Assembly: GCA_963971405.1 (NCBI GenBank)
Contig: OZ020487.1
Coordinates: 10,451,344 to 10,515,343 of the forward strand
Source of the DNA: Psococerastis gibbosa
Lineage: Eukaryota > Arthropoda > Insecta > Psocodea > Psocidae
DNA: 64,000 nt
Reading direction: 5' to 3'
The notes under the pieces are model-generated. The model was given only the letters and a program-made list of their open reading frames with translations, made no database searches and was not told where the DNA came from. The first letter of the stretch is position 1. Every line of letters begins with the position of its first letter. Positions 32,570-43,789 of the stretch are shown piece by piece. The translations under genes were made by a program, and so were the position numbers.

Positions 32570-32614
32570 CGCCACTGAAGATGTCGACCGCAGATGTTGA
32601 CGAAACGTTTGGAA
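32570..32614 (+). ncRNA. Hammerhead-ribozyme-like motif (copy B, right arm)
   Basis: Same core as the other copies; the stem I 5' strand CGCCA gives three pairs with TGGAA. Confidence 0.4.
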
Positions 32615-32859
32615 GTTCACTTTCAATTCGACCACGGCCCATCAGCTCGGATTCTACTGGTTCTTCATCTACAAGCCAAATTTCATCAAAACCATGGAGT
32701 AGTATTTTCACAAATCAACAGACAGACAGACATAGTGACCGGCCCCGACTGACTGACAATTCGTAAAAAAGCATTTTTTTTTTTCCCTGGACTCTCAAAA
32801 CGTGTAAATCCGTTGAAATCTCGAAATCGAAAATTTCGACCATCAAAAAGTTTTCCTTA

Positions 32860-32999
32860 GGCGCTTATTTCATCAACGTCAACAGTGATAGTAAATGTAG
32901 TATTGACGTGGTAGCAGACAATAAAGACAATCTAAAAATGTCTGCTACCACGTCACTACTACATTTTCTATCACTATTGACGTTGGTGGAATAAGCGCC
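32860..32999. mobile_element. Short foldback MITE F5, TTA duplication
   Basis: Ends GGCGCTTATTTCATCAACGT and ACGTTGGTGGAATAAGCGCC; inner arms GACGTGGTAGCAGAC and GTCTGCTACCACGTC. TTA on both sides (32857-32859, 33000-33002). It is an un-nested form of the F1/F2 outer element with different tips. Confidence 0.8.
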
Positions 33000-33002
33000 T
33001 TA

Positions 33003-33532
33003 TACTAACGTATAAATAGGAAAGCAATAATCAAGTTAAATATTTCATTTACAGTCAGTACTTAAGAAGCCTGTGTTCTTAACAATAGGCAATGAAACGC
33101 ATTGTACAATACCCGGTATCACTACAATTTTCTTTATTTTTGTTATTGATACGTAACCTAAGATACAAGAAATTGAGAGTGTAAATTGAGAGTGTAATAT
33201 CGACACCAACGCAATACACAATATGCGAGTAAGATGAGAAATGTTATGAAAACGCTTTTACTTTTTTCATTAAATAGGTACCATTCCTTTTCATACGCCG
33301 CCCTTTGACTTAAGGAATGTGTATGTGAACATGCGTTGTTCGACTTCTCCGGTACATACGGTAATAAGTTGGATGACAAGCATGGACAAGCATGTTATTG
33401 CATATGTATCGGATTCCAAAAGAGTATTCAATCTTTCAGAAGGTGCGTTTAATATTAACGAGAGCGTTATATACTTTATACAGCATATATGATACTATCT
33501 TTGGGGTACAGGAAAGGAGCCTCCCCGAAGAT
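33003..33532. other. Unassigned intron sequence, possible LINE lead-in
   Basis: No exon recognised. The last part (about 33440-33532) may belong to the LINE fragment resumed at 33877, because the hAT MITE at 33533 has an exact duplication and would rejoin these flanks. Confidence 0.4.
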
Positions 33533-33868
33533 CATGGGCGCCGGTTCCATAAGGCTTGGGCCATACCAATAATTTTATGAATAACCATGTATTTTGATAC
33601 ATAAATTCCCTATTTTACATTGCACTTATTTAGAACAAACCTTATGATTTATTATGAAAATTAAAAATTAAAGGAAATGAAATCGTCAAATCGATTATTT
33701 AAATCGAAAGTGGCGGGAGCCAACAGATTTATTGAAATGATAGCTACAGAGTGAAGCCATATTATATTTATTGGGGGGGGGGACAAATTGACTCCTTCCC
33801 CCCCGAAAAAAAGATTTCCTCGGGGAATGTTGGGCCATACCAATAATTTTCACAATTCGGCGCCCATG
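33533..33868. mobile_element. CATGGGCGCC hAT MITE
   Basis: Inverted ends CATGGGCGCCG and CGGCGCCCATG; GGGCCATACCAATAATTTT occurs near both ends. Exact 8-bp duplication CCGAAGAT (33525-33532, 33869-33876). A poly-G tract is inside. No transposase. Confidence 0.85.
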
Positions 33869-33876
33869 CCGAAGAT

Positions 33877-34300
33877 CGCTTTTTATACACGTGGTATAAA
33901 AACTGTGGATAAAAAACCGATCGGGCGGACTCTGGGCAACGCAAAGTGGAAACATCTAGCGGCTAATTCTTTCACCACTGAGACCAAAGACGGCCTTTGG
34001 GTGTGCATCGACGATGGCGTCAGGTTAGAAAGAATACTGCGAACCAGCAGGAATTCTCAATAATCACACAATAATGTGGTTTACTGATGGCTGTAGGCTA
34101 GGACGTACAAAAACAAGAAGAACAGGTTTTGGTGTCTTTGGTCCTGGGGTTAAATATCTGGAGTCTGTTGGGGAGACAACTACAGTATACCTCTGTGGGC
34201 TTTGCAACTAGAATGGACATCTAAGATAGGTGTCAGAGAGTCTAGAGCATGCAGATTCTGCAATGAAGGAACGGAGGACTGCGAGCATATAAATAGGACA
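33877..34300 (+). pseudogene. LINE fragment with RNase H start and CCHC-like end
   Basis: From 34074 the frame reads MWFTDGCRLGRTKTRRTGFG then VFGPGVKYLESVGETTTVY, the opening strand of a retrotransposon RNase H (xxTDGSxxxxxxGxGVF). After an internal deletion, WTSKIGVRESRACRFCNEGT EDCEHI (34215-34290, space added) matches the C-x-x-C...H motif that follows RNase H in such LINEs. It lies opposite to the receptor and stops within about 10-25 bp of the donor of the exon at 34319. Confidence 0.65.
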
Positions 34301-34318
34301 GTAATTAGGGGGACTTAC

Positions 34319-34523
34319 CTTTGGTTTCCCGAGACTTTGACGAAATTTCCCACAGGATACACGAATAGGCGAACACAATGACGAATAGTGGTATGAAGTA
34401 CATGGCGGCGACACAGAAGAAGTTGTACGCCTGCTCGTGCACTGTCGACGAGAAGGAGCCAAAAGTTACGCACTGGTGGAACGTCGGGTCCCCCGGGTGG
34501 GGCAGCTCGTGGAAAACTAGGCA
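34319..34523 (-). CDS. GPCR exon: ECL2 and TM5
   Basis: 205 bp, 68 codons plus one base, entered at phase 0 from acceptor tctcttctag and left at phase 1 through donor AAAG|GTAAGT. It encodes residues 167-234. The extracellular loop 2 motif HQCVTFGSF contains the partner Cys (C184) for C106; the F-x-QCVTF pattern is a family signature. HEQAYNFFCVAAMYFIPL is TM5, and ILWEISSKSRETK begins intracellular loop 3. Mobile elements crowd both sides: a hAT MITE lies 19 bp from the acceptor, and a LINE fragment runs up to roughly 10-25 bp from the donor. Confidence 0.9.
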
Positions 34524-34550
34524 CTAGAAGAGAGAAAAAGTTATGGTCAA

Positions 34551-34815
34551 CAGGGACGCCGAGTTTTGAAAATTCTGGAGGGGGGGGGGGGGGGCAAGAA
34601 TTCGGTACTCTGGAAAGTATTAAGAAAATGCATTGGTAAATGGTTACTTAAAATAACTAGAATGCAGAAAACGTTGACCGACGTACACTCGCTCTTTCTA
34701 TAAGATTATTGACTAAAGTTTATATCGAGGTTTTGTGCCTCTTCATTGTGAATGCTCTTTGCTTCTGGGGGGACAAGATGGACCGTGCCCCCCCCCCCCC
34801 AAGTCGGCGCCCCTG
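34551..34815. mobile_element. CAGGGACGCCGAG hAT MITE next to a receptor exon
   Basis: Inverted ends CAGGGACGCCGAG and GTCGGCGCCCCTG; long G and C tracts at the two ends. Exact 8-bp duplication ATGGTCAA (34543-34550, 34816-34823). Only 19 bp separate the near duplication from the acceptor of the exon at 34523-34319. Confidence 0.85.
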
Positions 34816-34823
34816 ATGGTCAA

Positions 34824-35785
34824 AATAACAGAAATTGTCCTCTTCTACTTCCTAATTCTCGGCGCTACGACTTTAGCCCGCCGCACCACTTCTTTCCACT
34901 CTCCACCTCATCTCTTAATCAGTTTCGTGGCTTGTCTTGCCGCCTTCTGCGCTTCTTTCTCCCTCATTATAGTTACAGAAAATTGTGTAAATCATGATAG
35001 TATACAACAATGTTACTCTGTAGCCAGAAATGATACCGAGCGATGTTAATATAAAGTAAGGGAAAGATTGTTGATGTCCAATATTATTAAGATAGTCAGT
35101 GGAGTTACTATGCCATTTGTATTAACCTATTCTTGGGGTTAAAAGTCCAAACAAAATAATTTTGGTTAATAATTCTAAAATTATTTCAGTAAAAATTTCC
35201 ACATTCATTTTGTAATACTTCGTCATAGTAAATAAAGTAAAAAAAACTTTGTCAAGTATTGCTTAAATTTATTAAAAGCGTGTAATGTTGTATGTTCATG
35301 TACCGTAGTCTGACAATGCCTAGTTTATTAAAAACTTTTCTGGGCCCCCTCCCCCCACCCCCAAACAAAAACCTGAGGACGGCCTTGGCTAAACCTAAAA
35401 CTGTATAACTGTATCCATAAGATTAAGAAAAAAATCCGCACATGATCTTAGAGTAATTTTTAAGCTTTTTCTCCCAGTGAAACAGAGAAATCCTATTCTT
35501 ACGCCATCGGAATAGTAATGAAGGACTGCGCCATTCTATCTTGTTACAAGAAGAATTCGTACACCCGGCAGAGGGAGATTTCTATCGCATTTTTCACTGT
35601 CAGCATGTAGAGGGAAAGCAAGGTATACCGTGAGAAAATTAGATTCCAACATTTGGATTGATTTACACGGGTTGTGACCTTTTCATAGGTTCAAAAAGGG
35701 ATTGTCACTGAGGGCTTGCGTACTTGATGTGACTCTGAAAGGGAGACTCTCTGTAACATATATCTGTGAGCTGATCAGCAATGAA
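34824..35785. other. Unassigned intron sequence
   Basis: A half-MITE-like C-rich stretch at 35345-35395 (GGGCCCCCTCCCCCCACCCC, ACGGCCTTGGC). No exon seen. Confidence 0.5.
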
Positions 35786-35789
35786 CCTA

Positions 35790-36145
35790 TTAGGGATTTC
35801 CGTTGTTTCACTGATGCTGTTGTCAGTTGGGTTAATAACTGAAAGGACATTATGTTCGCTATTACATGAATGAAAATATATTCATTTGTTACCACATCAG
35901 AAATTTAGGAATATTTAGGTTTACTATAGGCTTTGTGCATTCATTCATTTGTAACATCAAAGCCTTGTTTTGCTGACGCTCCTGTCGTTTTGGTTAATAA
36001 CTTAAATGACGTTAAATGATGGTTTTGACTATGCACGAGTGAAAAAATATTCGTAGGTATATTAATAACAGCAGAAATTTAGGAATATTTAGGTTGACTG
36101 TATGCTTTGAGCATTAATTCATTTCTAACTTCAAAGCCTTGTTTC
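35790..36145. repeat. Two-unit tandem repeat, about 178 bp
   Basis: GAAATTTAGGAATATTTAGG, CATTCATTTGTAAC/CATTTCTAACTTCAAAGCC and GGTTAATAACT recur at a spacing near 178 bp. 36150-36540 has inverted TTCCAACGAAA/TTTCGTTGGAA but is otherwise unassigned. Confidence 0.5.
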
Positions 36146-36544
36146 TTCTTCTGTTATTGTGCCCGGCAGCTGAGCGCGGTTATCCCCAGTACTAAGTCCG
36201 GAATTTTCAGTTAAGCCGTTGCGGCTTGGATTCCAACGAAATTAATCTCGGTCCCCCTTAGGGCCGCGAAATGTTAGTTACTTTATAACTTTAAGCCAAT
36301 TTTCAACCATGTACAGTGAATGCAATGTGATCGGGATCCCACTGAATTTGAATCGGGGAATTCGGGAATTTTGAACTCTGAAAATGCTCAATTGGACGCA
36401 TTATTTTGGAAAATTCTCCGCCAAACCTGAGGTTGTCATGCCATACTGCCACGGCGTTTTATTTTCGTTGGAATACTAAACAGAAGAACGAGGCTTCGGA
36501 ATTAACATAAAATAAATAATTTTCTTACCTTACCTTCACCTTTG

Positions 36545-36870
36545 CCAACAGCATTACCAAGTTGAATCCACGAGAGCAGATCTTGTTCCAAACTGCGGCA
36601 AACGTGGCAATGTTCACAGCGTTGGCAGGGGGACTTGATGGGACATGATAACGCGCTGAGACTATATACCAGTCAGTCTACGGGTGTGTCGAGTCCTGGT
36701 CACCTCCGAATTAATCGTGTGACTTTACTAAGTTCCCTAAGTGGTTCGGAATCCACAATAATCAGGAGGTCCACCCTGTCAGTCAACTCCCTTTCTCCCC
36801 GAAGTGAAGGAGTCTGCCCTTAGGGTACCTCAAGTTAATAAACAGACTCACTCCCCCCCCCCTTCCCCAC
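36545..36870 (-). repeat. Dispersed repeat family C copy
   Basis: Reverse copy: AAGTTGAATCCACGAGAGCA, GTCACCTCCGAATTAATCGT, GGAATCCACAATAATCAGGA, and the end AATAAACAGACTCACTCCCC. Confidence 0.6.
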
Positions 36871-37127
36871 TCTGACGGGGTCGCTTAAAGGAGAAACGCT
36901 GAAAGCAGGAAAAACAAAAACCCTAACCTTCACCGGTAGAGGAAGAACGGGGCTACCGGGTTTTTTGCTTACCACAACATCCAGAATGAAGCAGTGGGAA
37001 AAGAGAATTCTCTACCAGGGCTCAAGCCTAGTTGCAATGGGCTGCCATGCCATAGGGTTTTTTTATATTTAATTTAAGTGCAAAAGATTTTTGTACATTT
37101 TTGTTATTTTATTAATTTTCTGCTCTC

Positions 37128-37445
37128 AGCATTTCTGCTTTAAGCAACCCTGTCAGCCTGGCGGGGGGAGTGAGTCTGTTTATTAACTTGAGGCACCCTA
37201 AGCGCAGACTCTTTCACCTCGGTGTGAAAAGTAGTTGACTGACAGGATGGACCTCCTGATTATAATGGGCTTGGGGAACATAGTAAAGTCACACGATTAA
37301 TTTGGAGGAGACCAGGACTCGCCAAGCACGCAGACTGACTGGTATAACCTCAGCCCGTTATCATGTCCCCCCATGTTCCCCTGCCAACGCAAGTTTTCTT
37401 CAGTTTGATAGACGATCTGCTCTTGTGGATTCAACTTGGTAAGGC
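37128..37445 (+). repeat. Dispersed repeat family C copy
   Basis: Forward copy nearly matching 20930-21280, beginning in CTCAGCATTTCTGCTTTAAG and ending near GGATTCAACTTGGTAAGGCC. It forms a wide inverted pair with 36545-36870. Confidence 0.6.
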
Positions 37446-37920
37446 CGTTCGCAAACTTGATGTACATTATTAGGAAGGGGGTTTGGAGATAACATGAGAC
37501 AAGATGTGGCGATGGATTCCTGACAGGTTTCTGATTAATGGACCCATACAGGCATGATAAATTAATATACGACAACCATTTTTCCTTCTCGCTCATATGG
37601 AAGTTATGGTACTTGACATAACATTAGCAAGAAGTGATAATTCGGCTAGATTTGCTTTCCAGTCATCGGTAGTTCAATCAAGTATTGTGCCTTCCTTAAT
37701 TTAAAAACCAGGTGCAGGCGGTCCCCTATCCGCATCCAAGAAACGCTTGCAAGACGTTCTCATATATATATTGTACTATGTTATAAAATAAGAATTTTAA
37801 AAATAAGGGCGTAAAATAGTTTATATGAATTATAGCATTGTCTATCTGAAAAGGAAGTTGATATTCTTATTCGTATCCTATCTAATCGATTCTATCTACA
37901 TCACCGCGATGTACAGTAGG

Positions 37921-38201
37921 CAGGGGCGTAAAGTTGGGGGGGGGCACGGTCCAACTTGCCCCCAGCTTCTTTTGGGGGGGGGGGGGCAAAGTCTCGAGCA
38001 TTGTAAGGTGTGGTTCATACTTCATGGTCCCCTTTGCAGCAATATGAACATAAGCATTCCTTTTTTAGCTTTGTAAAATCTACAGCTATACTTTACTACT
38101 ATTAAAATACTATTTTCAATTTTTCCTTAAATCCTGCCTGATGACGTCATAAGGTCTACTTAGTTTTGCCCCCGCCATCATTCTAAAACTTTACGCCTCT
38201 G
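37921..38201 (+). mobile_element. CAGGGGCGTAAA hAT MITE
   Basis: Inverted ends CAGGGGCGTAAAGTT and AACTTTACGCCTCTG. Flanks ACAGTAGG and ACAATAGG match at 7 of 8. G tracts are near the left end. Same family as 1368-1640 and 55456-55778. Confidence 0.8.
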
Positions 38202-38579
38202 ACAATAGGTGACCGTTTTTAAGATATAAACTATTTTCGGTTTTGATGCCTCAAGCTATCAACTGATTGCCGCAGGCAGAGACAAGACGACGTCAACTTC
38301 TAACCAACCAAACCGCTTACCGCCCATTTTTGACCCAAACATCTATTAGAACTGACAAATTATGCATTACAACAATTCATATTTGTAAATTTCGTCTTAC
38401 ATTTTCCCATTTCTGGTGAAGCCCCCCCCCCCCCATATATTGTATATACGCCACTGCTGGGCTAGCTATTCTATGGGCTTTGATGCACACCAAAAGGGGC
38501 TTTCTAGCCCTTAAGGCTAGTATATAACCCCTTTTAGTTTACTGGTACCCACCCGCGCCCGTCAGCACCACCGGGATCC

Positions 38580-38850
38580 ACTTTAAATGGAGAACGTGGG
38601 CGGTGCTGAACCAACTCCACTCCGGCGCAGCCCCTGTGAAAACCAATAGGGCGAGATGGGGCCAAACAGACGAAAGCAACACCATGTGCTCGTGTGGTCA
38701 GAGGCAGGATATGGACCACCTGTTCCAGTGCAGCCTATGCCCGGTCCAATGCACGAGGGATGACCTATGGCAGGCCAACAGTGCTGCCTACGACTTCACC
38801 CGATTTTGGGATGTTCGCCTGGACACGAAAAAGTAAGTAAGTTTAGTTTA
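38580..38850 (+). pseudogene. LINE C-terminal fragment
   Basis: From 38589 the frame reads WRTWAVLNQLHSGAAPVKTN, RARWGQTDES, then NTMCSCGQRQDMDHLFQCSL CPVQC (space added) and ends FTRFWDVRLDTKK with a stop at 38836. The LNxLxSG...W...C-x-C-G...H...C pattern is the zinc-knuckle-like tail of Jockey/CR1-type LINEs. A GTAAGTAAGTTTAG tail follows. A related tail is at 54496-54675 on minus. Confidence 0.7.
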
Positions 38851-39345
38851 CTAATCAGTTTAGTGCTAATGACTTCATTGTGTTTTGATTGTCTACCTAC
38901 CATTATGGATTAATTTCTACAGCTTGCATACAGTACCGTATATAGACTTGTGGGGACCACTTAGTCCCACATGTGTAACAACCAGTCTACTTCCAGCCTC
39001 CCCTTTTTCCCTGTAGATGACGCTGTTCACATTCACACAATTCAATATTCCTAAATCTTCTTTTTACATATTTATTTCCTTTATTCTATAATATCTTTAA
39101 CCTACCCTCTGTGCCTCATCAGCTCCTTTAGCTGGGGACACAGAGTTGGTTTTTCTATATGGAAGCAGGCTGGGTCAAATCCATTATTAATTGTAAGCAT
39201 GCATCGTTCTTTTCACACACTTGATATTGTAATCATGTTTGTTTAGGACTGTTACCAAGTAAAGTCGACAAATCAATCTGCAATTCTGCATTCAAACCGT
39301 CCATTCCACTGTATCGTCCAGGCCCAGCGACTTAGTAGTTCCTAC

Positions 39346-39489
39346 CAGGGTTCTCAGATGAGTCAGATCTCATGTTATTACATATTTCTCATTCTCATGT
39401 ATTTTCTTCCACCTCATGATCTCATGTTTTTCTCCCTAATCTCATGTTCCGATCTCATGTCTTTACACTTTGGCCATCTGAGAACACTG
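39346..39489. mobile_element. CAGGGTTCTCAGATG hAT MITE
   Basis: Inverted ends CAGGGTTCTCAGATG and CATCTGAGAACACTG. Exact 8-bp duplication GTTCCTAC (39338-39345, 39490-39497). The interior repeats ATCTCATGTT several times. Confidence 0.85.
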
Positions 39490-39774
39490 GTTCCTACAGA
39501 CTATAGAAGTATAGAACACAAAATAATACTGAACAGTTAACATAAAAGGGTTGGATTAAAACAATACTGATGATATATAGCAATCCCTTTCAAATTAATT
39601 CCAATCCAACATTATGAGAATCAACTGGAACAGAAATAATTGAAAGCCTATTTTCATTTATTTGAATTCGTATTGGGATTTTTTTTTATACTGAATAAGG
39701 GCTGATAATAATTTTGGGAGCTTTCAGGTAGAAATGTTGTGCACTGAATTAGCCACGGTTTATGTTGGTTTCAG

Positions 39775-39918
39775 GGGGGCGGCATTTCCACCGACCTCGT
39801 TTTGCACCGTGAGCGTGACATTGGCGTGGTAGCAGACATTAAAGACTGTCTAAAAATGTCTGCTACCACGTCAATGTCACGCTCCCGGTGAAAAACGAGG
39901 TCAGTGGAACTGCCGCCT
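39775..39918. mobile_element. Short foldback MITE F6
   Basis: Arms GGCGGCATTTCCACCGACCT and GGTCAGTGGAACTGCCGCC; inner GTGGTAGCAGACATT and TGTCTGCTACCAC. It is un-nested like F5, but its tips are those of the inner part of F1-F4. Confidence 0.75.
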
Positions 39919-39919
39919 G

Positions 39920-42100
39920 AACAGAGAAACTGATTTCTCGCTTATTATCCTTAATCTTATCCTTATCCTAATATCTTTTATTATTATTTATTATTATATA
40001 TTATGTGGCCGTAGCGGTTTTTGGTATTATTCTCAGATGATTTAATATAATTTTACGTTTTGGTAAACAAGTCGAAGTAGAAACATAAGAGCGGTAAACT
40101 CAAAATACTATGTAATGAGAAATGTTCTGTCGGACCCACATCCTTTTAACCCTAAAGGGTACCTACCCTACACAGATCGGGGGAAGAAAAACATCACTGC
40201 CGGGCAAGATGCTGACCACACCATTGCAAACAGAGGAGCGATCGAGAAAGGGGATTTTCTGCCGGCCTAAATCCTCATAGGTTTTTAATCATGATTAACT
40301 CTTGGAAAATAAAATAAATAAATAAAATAATAAATAACTTACATCAAGGGTTGGCAACTTTTTTTAACAGAAGAGCCAAATTTGGAGATAACCAGACCGT
40401 AACCGGAGCCACACATCCCGAACAAAAAAATAAAACAACAAAATTGATTTAAAAATATTTTTTTTCGTAGTATTTTTTGTTAAATTTTATGTTGCTTTAA
40501 TTTTTGAGTGTACAGAACCGGTACCATAGGGAACATGAGCCAAATAGTCACATGCGAGCCTTACGTTACCGATTTTTACCTATACTGTATGCACTAATAT
40601 GATTTTGAAACACATAATTTTAGAAAAGGAAAGACAATGAAGTCATGGTTAGAACTAAATATATAAAAATATAAGATAATTTTATATGTGCGTGTACTTT
40701 TTACGAAAATTGAGTCTTGAATTGAGTTGAATCTCAATGCTTAATGCAACCAAAAATCAAAATCAGCATGATTACGAGAAATTGGGAAAATTGAGACGGT
40801 TTATTTATTGCGAGGGGATATACATACTCTGTGCATGCCAATATGAAACTTAAAGTTCAAAAAATCAAAATTGACAGGGGAAAATAAATTATGTTTCAAA
40901 GTTTTCGCGTCTTGAAAAATTTATGCAAAATGCATATTCGGTAAAGATGGTAATAAGTTTGCCTGGAGTCGCGTTTAGGTATTAAGTGGATTGAATAAAA
41001 TTGAAGTTATTACTGCTAAAGTGTGTGAGGCAGCAAAGGAGAAGTTTGAAACAAGTAAAAGAGCTTTAAGTAATAATACAACATAGACAGGACAAAGTTG
41101 CAAAACGCTGCCGGCTAAATGCTTATAAGATCTTTCTGGATTAAGTTTCGAATAATGCGGAGGTTTCAAATAGAAGCAGATGTTTTCGAGGCGATTTAGG
41201 AGAGAGATGTCATCGTCCTTTGCCATATTGTGGTTCCAAACCGCCGTTCCAATATCCGGGCGTTAGAAGTAAAGTAGATAGATCTTTTTCTGTTTTGATG
41301 GGTTATTACCATGAGCGTAGTCCGATTAAATCGATTGGCTTTCGCGGGCTTTTTTTATTTTTCTTAAAAAATATAAACATTAAAATCTGATTTATTATTA
41401 TCTAGTTTTAATTCCCGCACTTTTTTTTATTGTGTGATTCCATTAAACAAAACCCAATTCTGTCTATAGTACTAACTCGTCAAATCTTTAGGAGGTGGGG
41501 ACATGTCCCCCCCTGCACCTCTCTGGCTACGCCGATGGCTATTAATGAACGTAGCCCTACCTACTTGTATATAGCGGCTAAACGACAATCCTGAAAAACT
41601 GAATCCTATCAGAATTCTATGCATATGTCTATGCAGAGTCACCCTAACCCTAAAATACTGAAAAATTTTATATCTTTCCTCAAGACAAATGATTTGCTAC
41701 TGATTGTCTCAGGGACTTATCCAACAAGTTGGAAACAAGTACCTATCGCACAAGGGGTTTTAACTTAGTAACATGAAGTTCCAAAAGGCCATTGGCAGAA
41801 TATTCAAATGATATCTTTTGTGGGCACTTTGGGAAGTATAATGGTCTCAAATTATACAGTTGCAAATCCATTCTAAATTTTGCAAAGTCCGAGCGTCCAA
41901 CTTGCAGAAAGTCATCCTCAAGGCCACTAATGTATTCAATTGCGAGATAGCTCTTAAGTATCAAAGAGGAAATATAGCCTAATTCGGAGAATTCGTTTAC
42001 TATACGATATCTTATTATTCAGTCATAGGCCAGCATCTAAGGGTTTTTACTCTTATACTCATATATCCCTCTGTATCAATCAATCAATAGTTAAAATACA
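39920..42100. other. Mostly unassigned intron sequence, hAT-like fragment
   Basis: 40346-40570 begins CAAGGGTTGGCAACTTTTTT and carries AAGAGCCAAATTTGG, with GAGCCAAATAGTCACATGCG on the far side, typical of old hAT ends. A G/C-rich half-MITE is near 41490-41535. No exon is recognised. Confidence 0.45.
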
Positions 42101-42102
42101 TT

Positions 42103-42500
42103 AAGGCGGGGATTCCGCAGACCTACAAGTACAAAATGCAAATATGGTAACGTGGTAGCAGACATTCAAGACTTAGGCGGGGTTTCCACCGACCTCTCAT
42201 TGCAGAATGCAAATGACATTGACAGAAATTTTTGTTTTACTCTATGCCATAGTTAAAATTGATCAATGATCATAGAGTAAAATCACAAACAAACAAACTA
42301 AAATTAAAAAATGGCGTCGTGGGGTATGTTAAGTACAAACATTCTAATAGATTTCTATAAAAAGAAAAATTCAAATTTCCGTCAATGTCATTTGCATTCT
42401 GCAATGCGAGGTCGTGGAAACCCCGCCTGAGTCTTGAATGTCTGCTACCACGTCACCGTATTTGTATTTTGCACTTGCAGGTCTGTGGAATTCCCGGCTA
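42103..42500. mobile_element. Nested foldback MITE, copy F3, TAA duplication
   Basis: Outer arms GGCGGGGATTCCGCAGACCT and GGTCTGTGGAATTCCCGGC; then ACGTGGTAGCAGACATTCAA; inner arms GGCGGGGTTTCCACCGACCT. TAA flanks both sides. The outer tips differ from F1/F2, so a nested core is combined with other tips. Confidence 0.75.
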
Positions 42501-42625
42501 AGAGTGTACGTCCCTTAAGAAAGAAAGTGGCAGTCCGAGTTACCATGATACCGGACCGCTGGGATAATTTAGACTTTAGTGGATAGCCTGTTCATAAATA
42601 AATACTATAAATAAATATTGATTAT

Positions 42626-42815
42626 TTTAGTTCTATTACTAAGCCAACCTAGTGCAGTTTGGGCTGTAAAGCCCTCTCTTACACTCAACTAGGAAGACCC
42701 GGGACCACCTGCTTTACATGCCCTCCGAAGAATGGCCAGAAAATTTAGCAAGTGTGGGACTTGAGCCTACAACCTTTGGGGTGAAAGTCGGAGTCTGTAC
42801 CACTACTCTACATGT
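42626..42815 (-). mobile_element. tRNA-derived SINE family A
   Basis: Minus copy with TAGAGTAGTGGTACAGACTC head, CCCGGGTCTTCCTAGTTG and end TAGGTTGGCTTAGTAATAG; the B box is mutated (GGCTCAAGTCC). Confidence 0.7.
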
Positions 42816-43059
42816 TCATACAAGGGTAGGAGGTTTGAGAATGGAAGAGTCTTTCTGTTATAGAGAAAATTTCCCCGCTCCCTAAATCTGGCAATGCTCT
42901 AATGTAAACAAAGCAGAAAAATTCCAATAGTCTTATAAAGCCTCCCCCTCCCAAAAAGAAATGTCCGCCTATTCCTAGCGGATGTGACAATGACTATCAG
43001 TAGGCTTAAATTTATTAAATTTACCGAATTCAGTGGTAAGTTTGATTTATTTAACACTA

Positions 43060-43520
43060 TCTCCAGCCGAAAATTAGAGGATATAGAAGAATTGGGCTTG
43101 GTGGGATTCGAGCCCACGATCTACGCCCAACCAGAGCGTCGTCTTAACCGCTGAACCACAAGCCCTGACAAGAACAGTTGATATACTGTATATCCTCTAC
43201 TTATAGGCTCGTATTGACATGATTCGTATTGCTGCTAGACATGTTAGCACAGCTACACAACTATCTAATGGAACAAGTCTGTGAGCTTACTTTCTGCCAT
43301 AAAGGCAATGCTCTACACATGATATTGCAGTATTATATGGTACCGTATGCACAATATAAAACTGACATTAAATTAACTATAAGTAGAAGATATACAGTAT
43401 ATCAACTGTTCTTGTCGGGGCTTGTAGTTCAGCGGTTAAGATGACGCCCCGGTTAGGCGTAGATGGTGGGTTCAAGCCCCGCCAAGTCCAGTTTTCCTCT
43501 AATTTTCGCTTATAACGAGG
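43060..43520. mobile_element. Head-to-head pair of tRNA-domain SINEs (family T)
   Basis: Left copy on minus (tRNA-like domain 43094-43165), right copy on plus (43418-43489), sharing CAACTGTTCTTGTC leaders and a GAGGATATACAGTATAT block. Both domains are 72 nt with seven-base acceptor pairing; the right one has GGGCTTG/CAAGTCC. The anticodon site reads GGT in both, with U33 only in the left copy. The inverted pair could form a long hairpin. I regard them as retroposons; a live tRNA cannot be excluded from the left copy. Confidence 0.65.
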
Positions 43521-43789
43521 AGGTTACCTCTTCAACCTAAGTTAATTTCATGTCAGTGTCATGTACATACTATAACCATAAAGTAATACTGCAATGTAAT
43601 ACCATAACATTTGTATTACTTGTAAAAAAAAAAATACTTGTAATAACTTACTATCCCCATGATATACACGGATCACTTACCATTTTGCAGTTGTGCTACT
43701 CTTCCTGATTTCCAAATTTCATATTGATTACCGTTTCAAATAATAGGACTCTGGCGAAATTACTATACTTGTGTACATACAATACTTAC

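Larger units (their letters stand above)
32300..32668. mobile_element. Penelope-like element, foldback copy B
   Basis: 369 bp, the shortest foldback. 12-bp target duplication CTACAAGCCAAA (32288-32299, 32669-32680), confirmed because the host repeat D has this sequence once. A left extension of about 37 bp (TAATGTAACTGCAAAGGC) is absent at the right. Arms carry the hammerhead-like motif in inverted orientation; the centre holds (CAA)n. Confidence 0.8.
31820..32850 (+). repeat. Long repeat D, copy split by a Penelope-type element
   Basis: 31820-32299 and 32681-32850 are the two parts of a diverged repeat D (AAAAGAACCGGTATACGAG, then CCAAATTTCATCAAAACC, an (ACAG)n run and GTTGAAATCTCGAAATCGAA). 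The element at 32300-32668 is inserted within CCTACAAGCCAAATTTCATC. Confidence 0.6.

Noticed and set aside
36545-37445. A 900-bp foldback element made of two family C copies
   Set aside because: The two copies are inverted, but the sequence between them and the lack of shared outer ends suggest two independent insertions.
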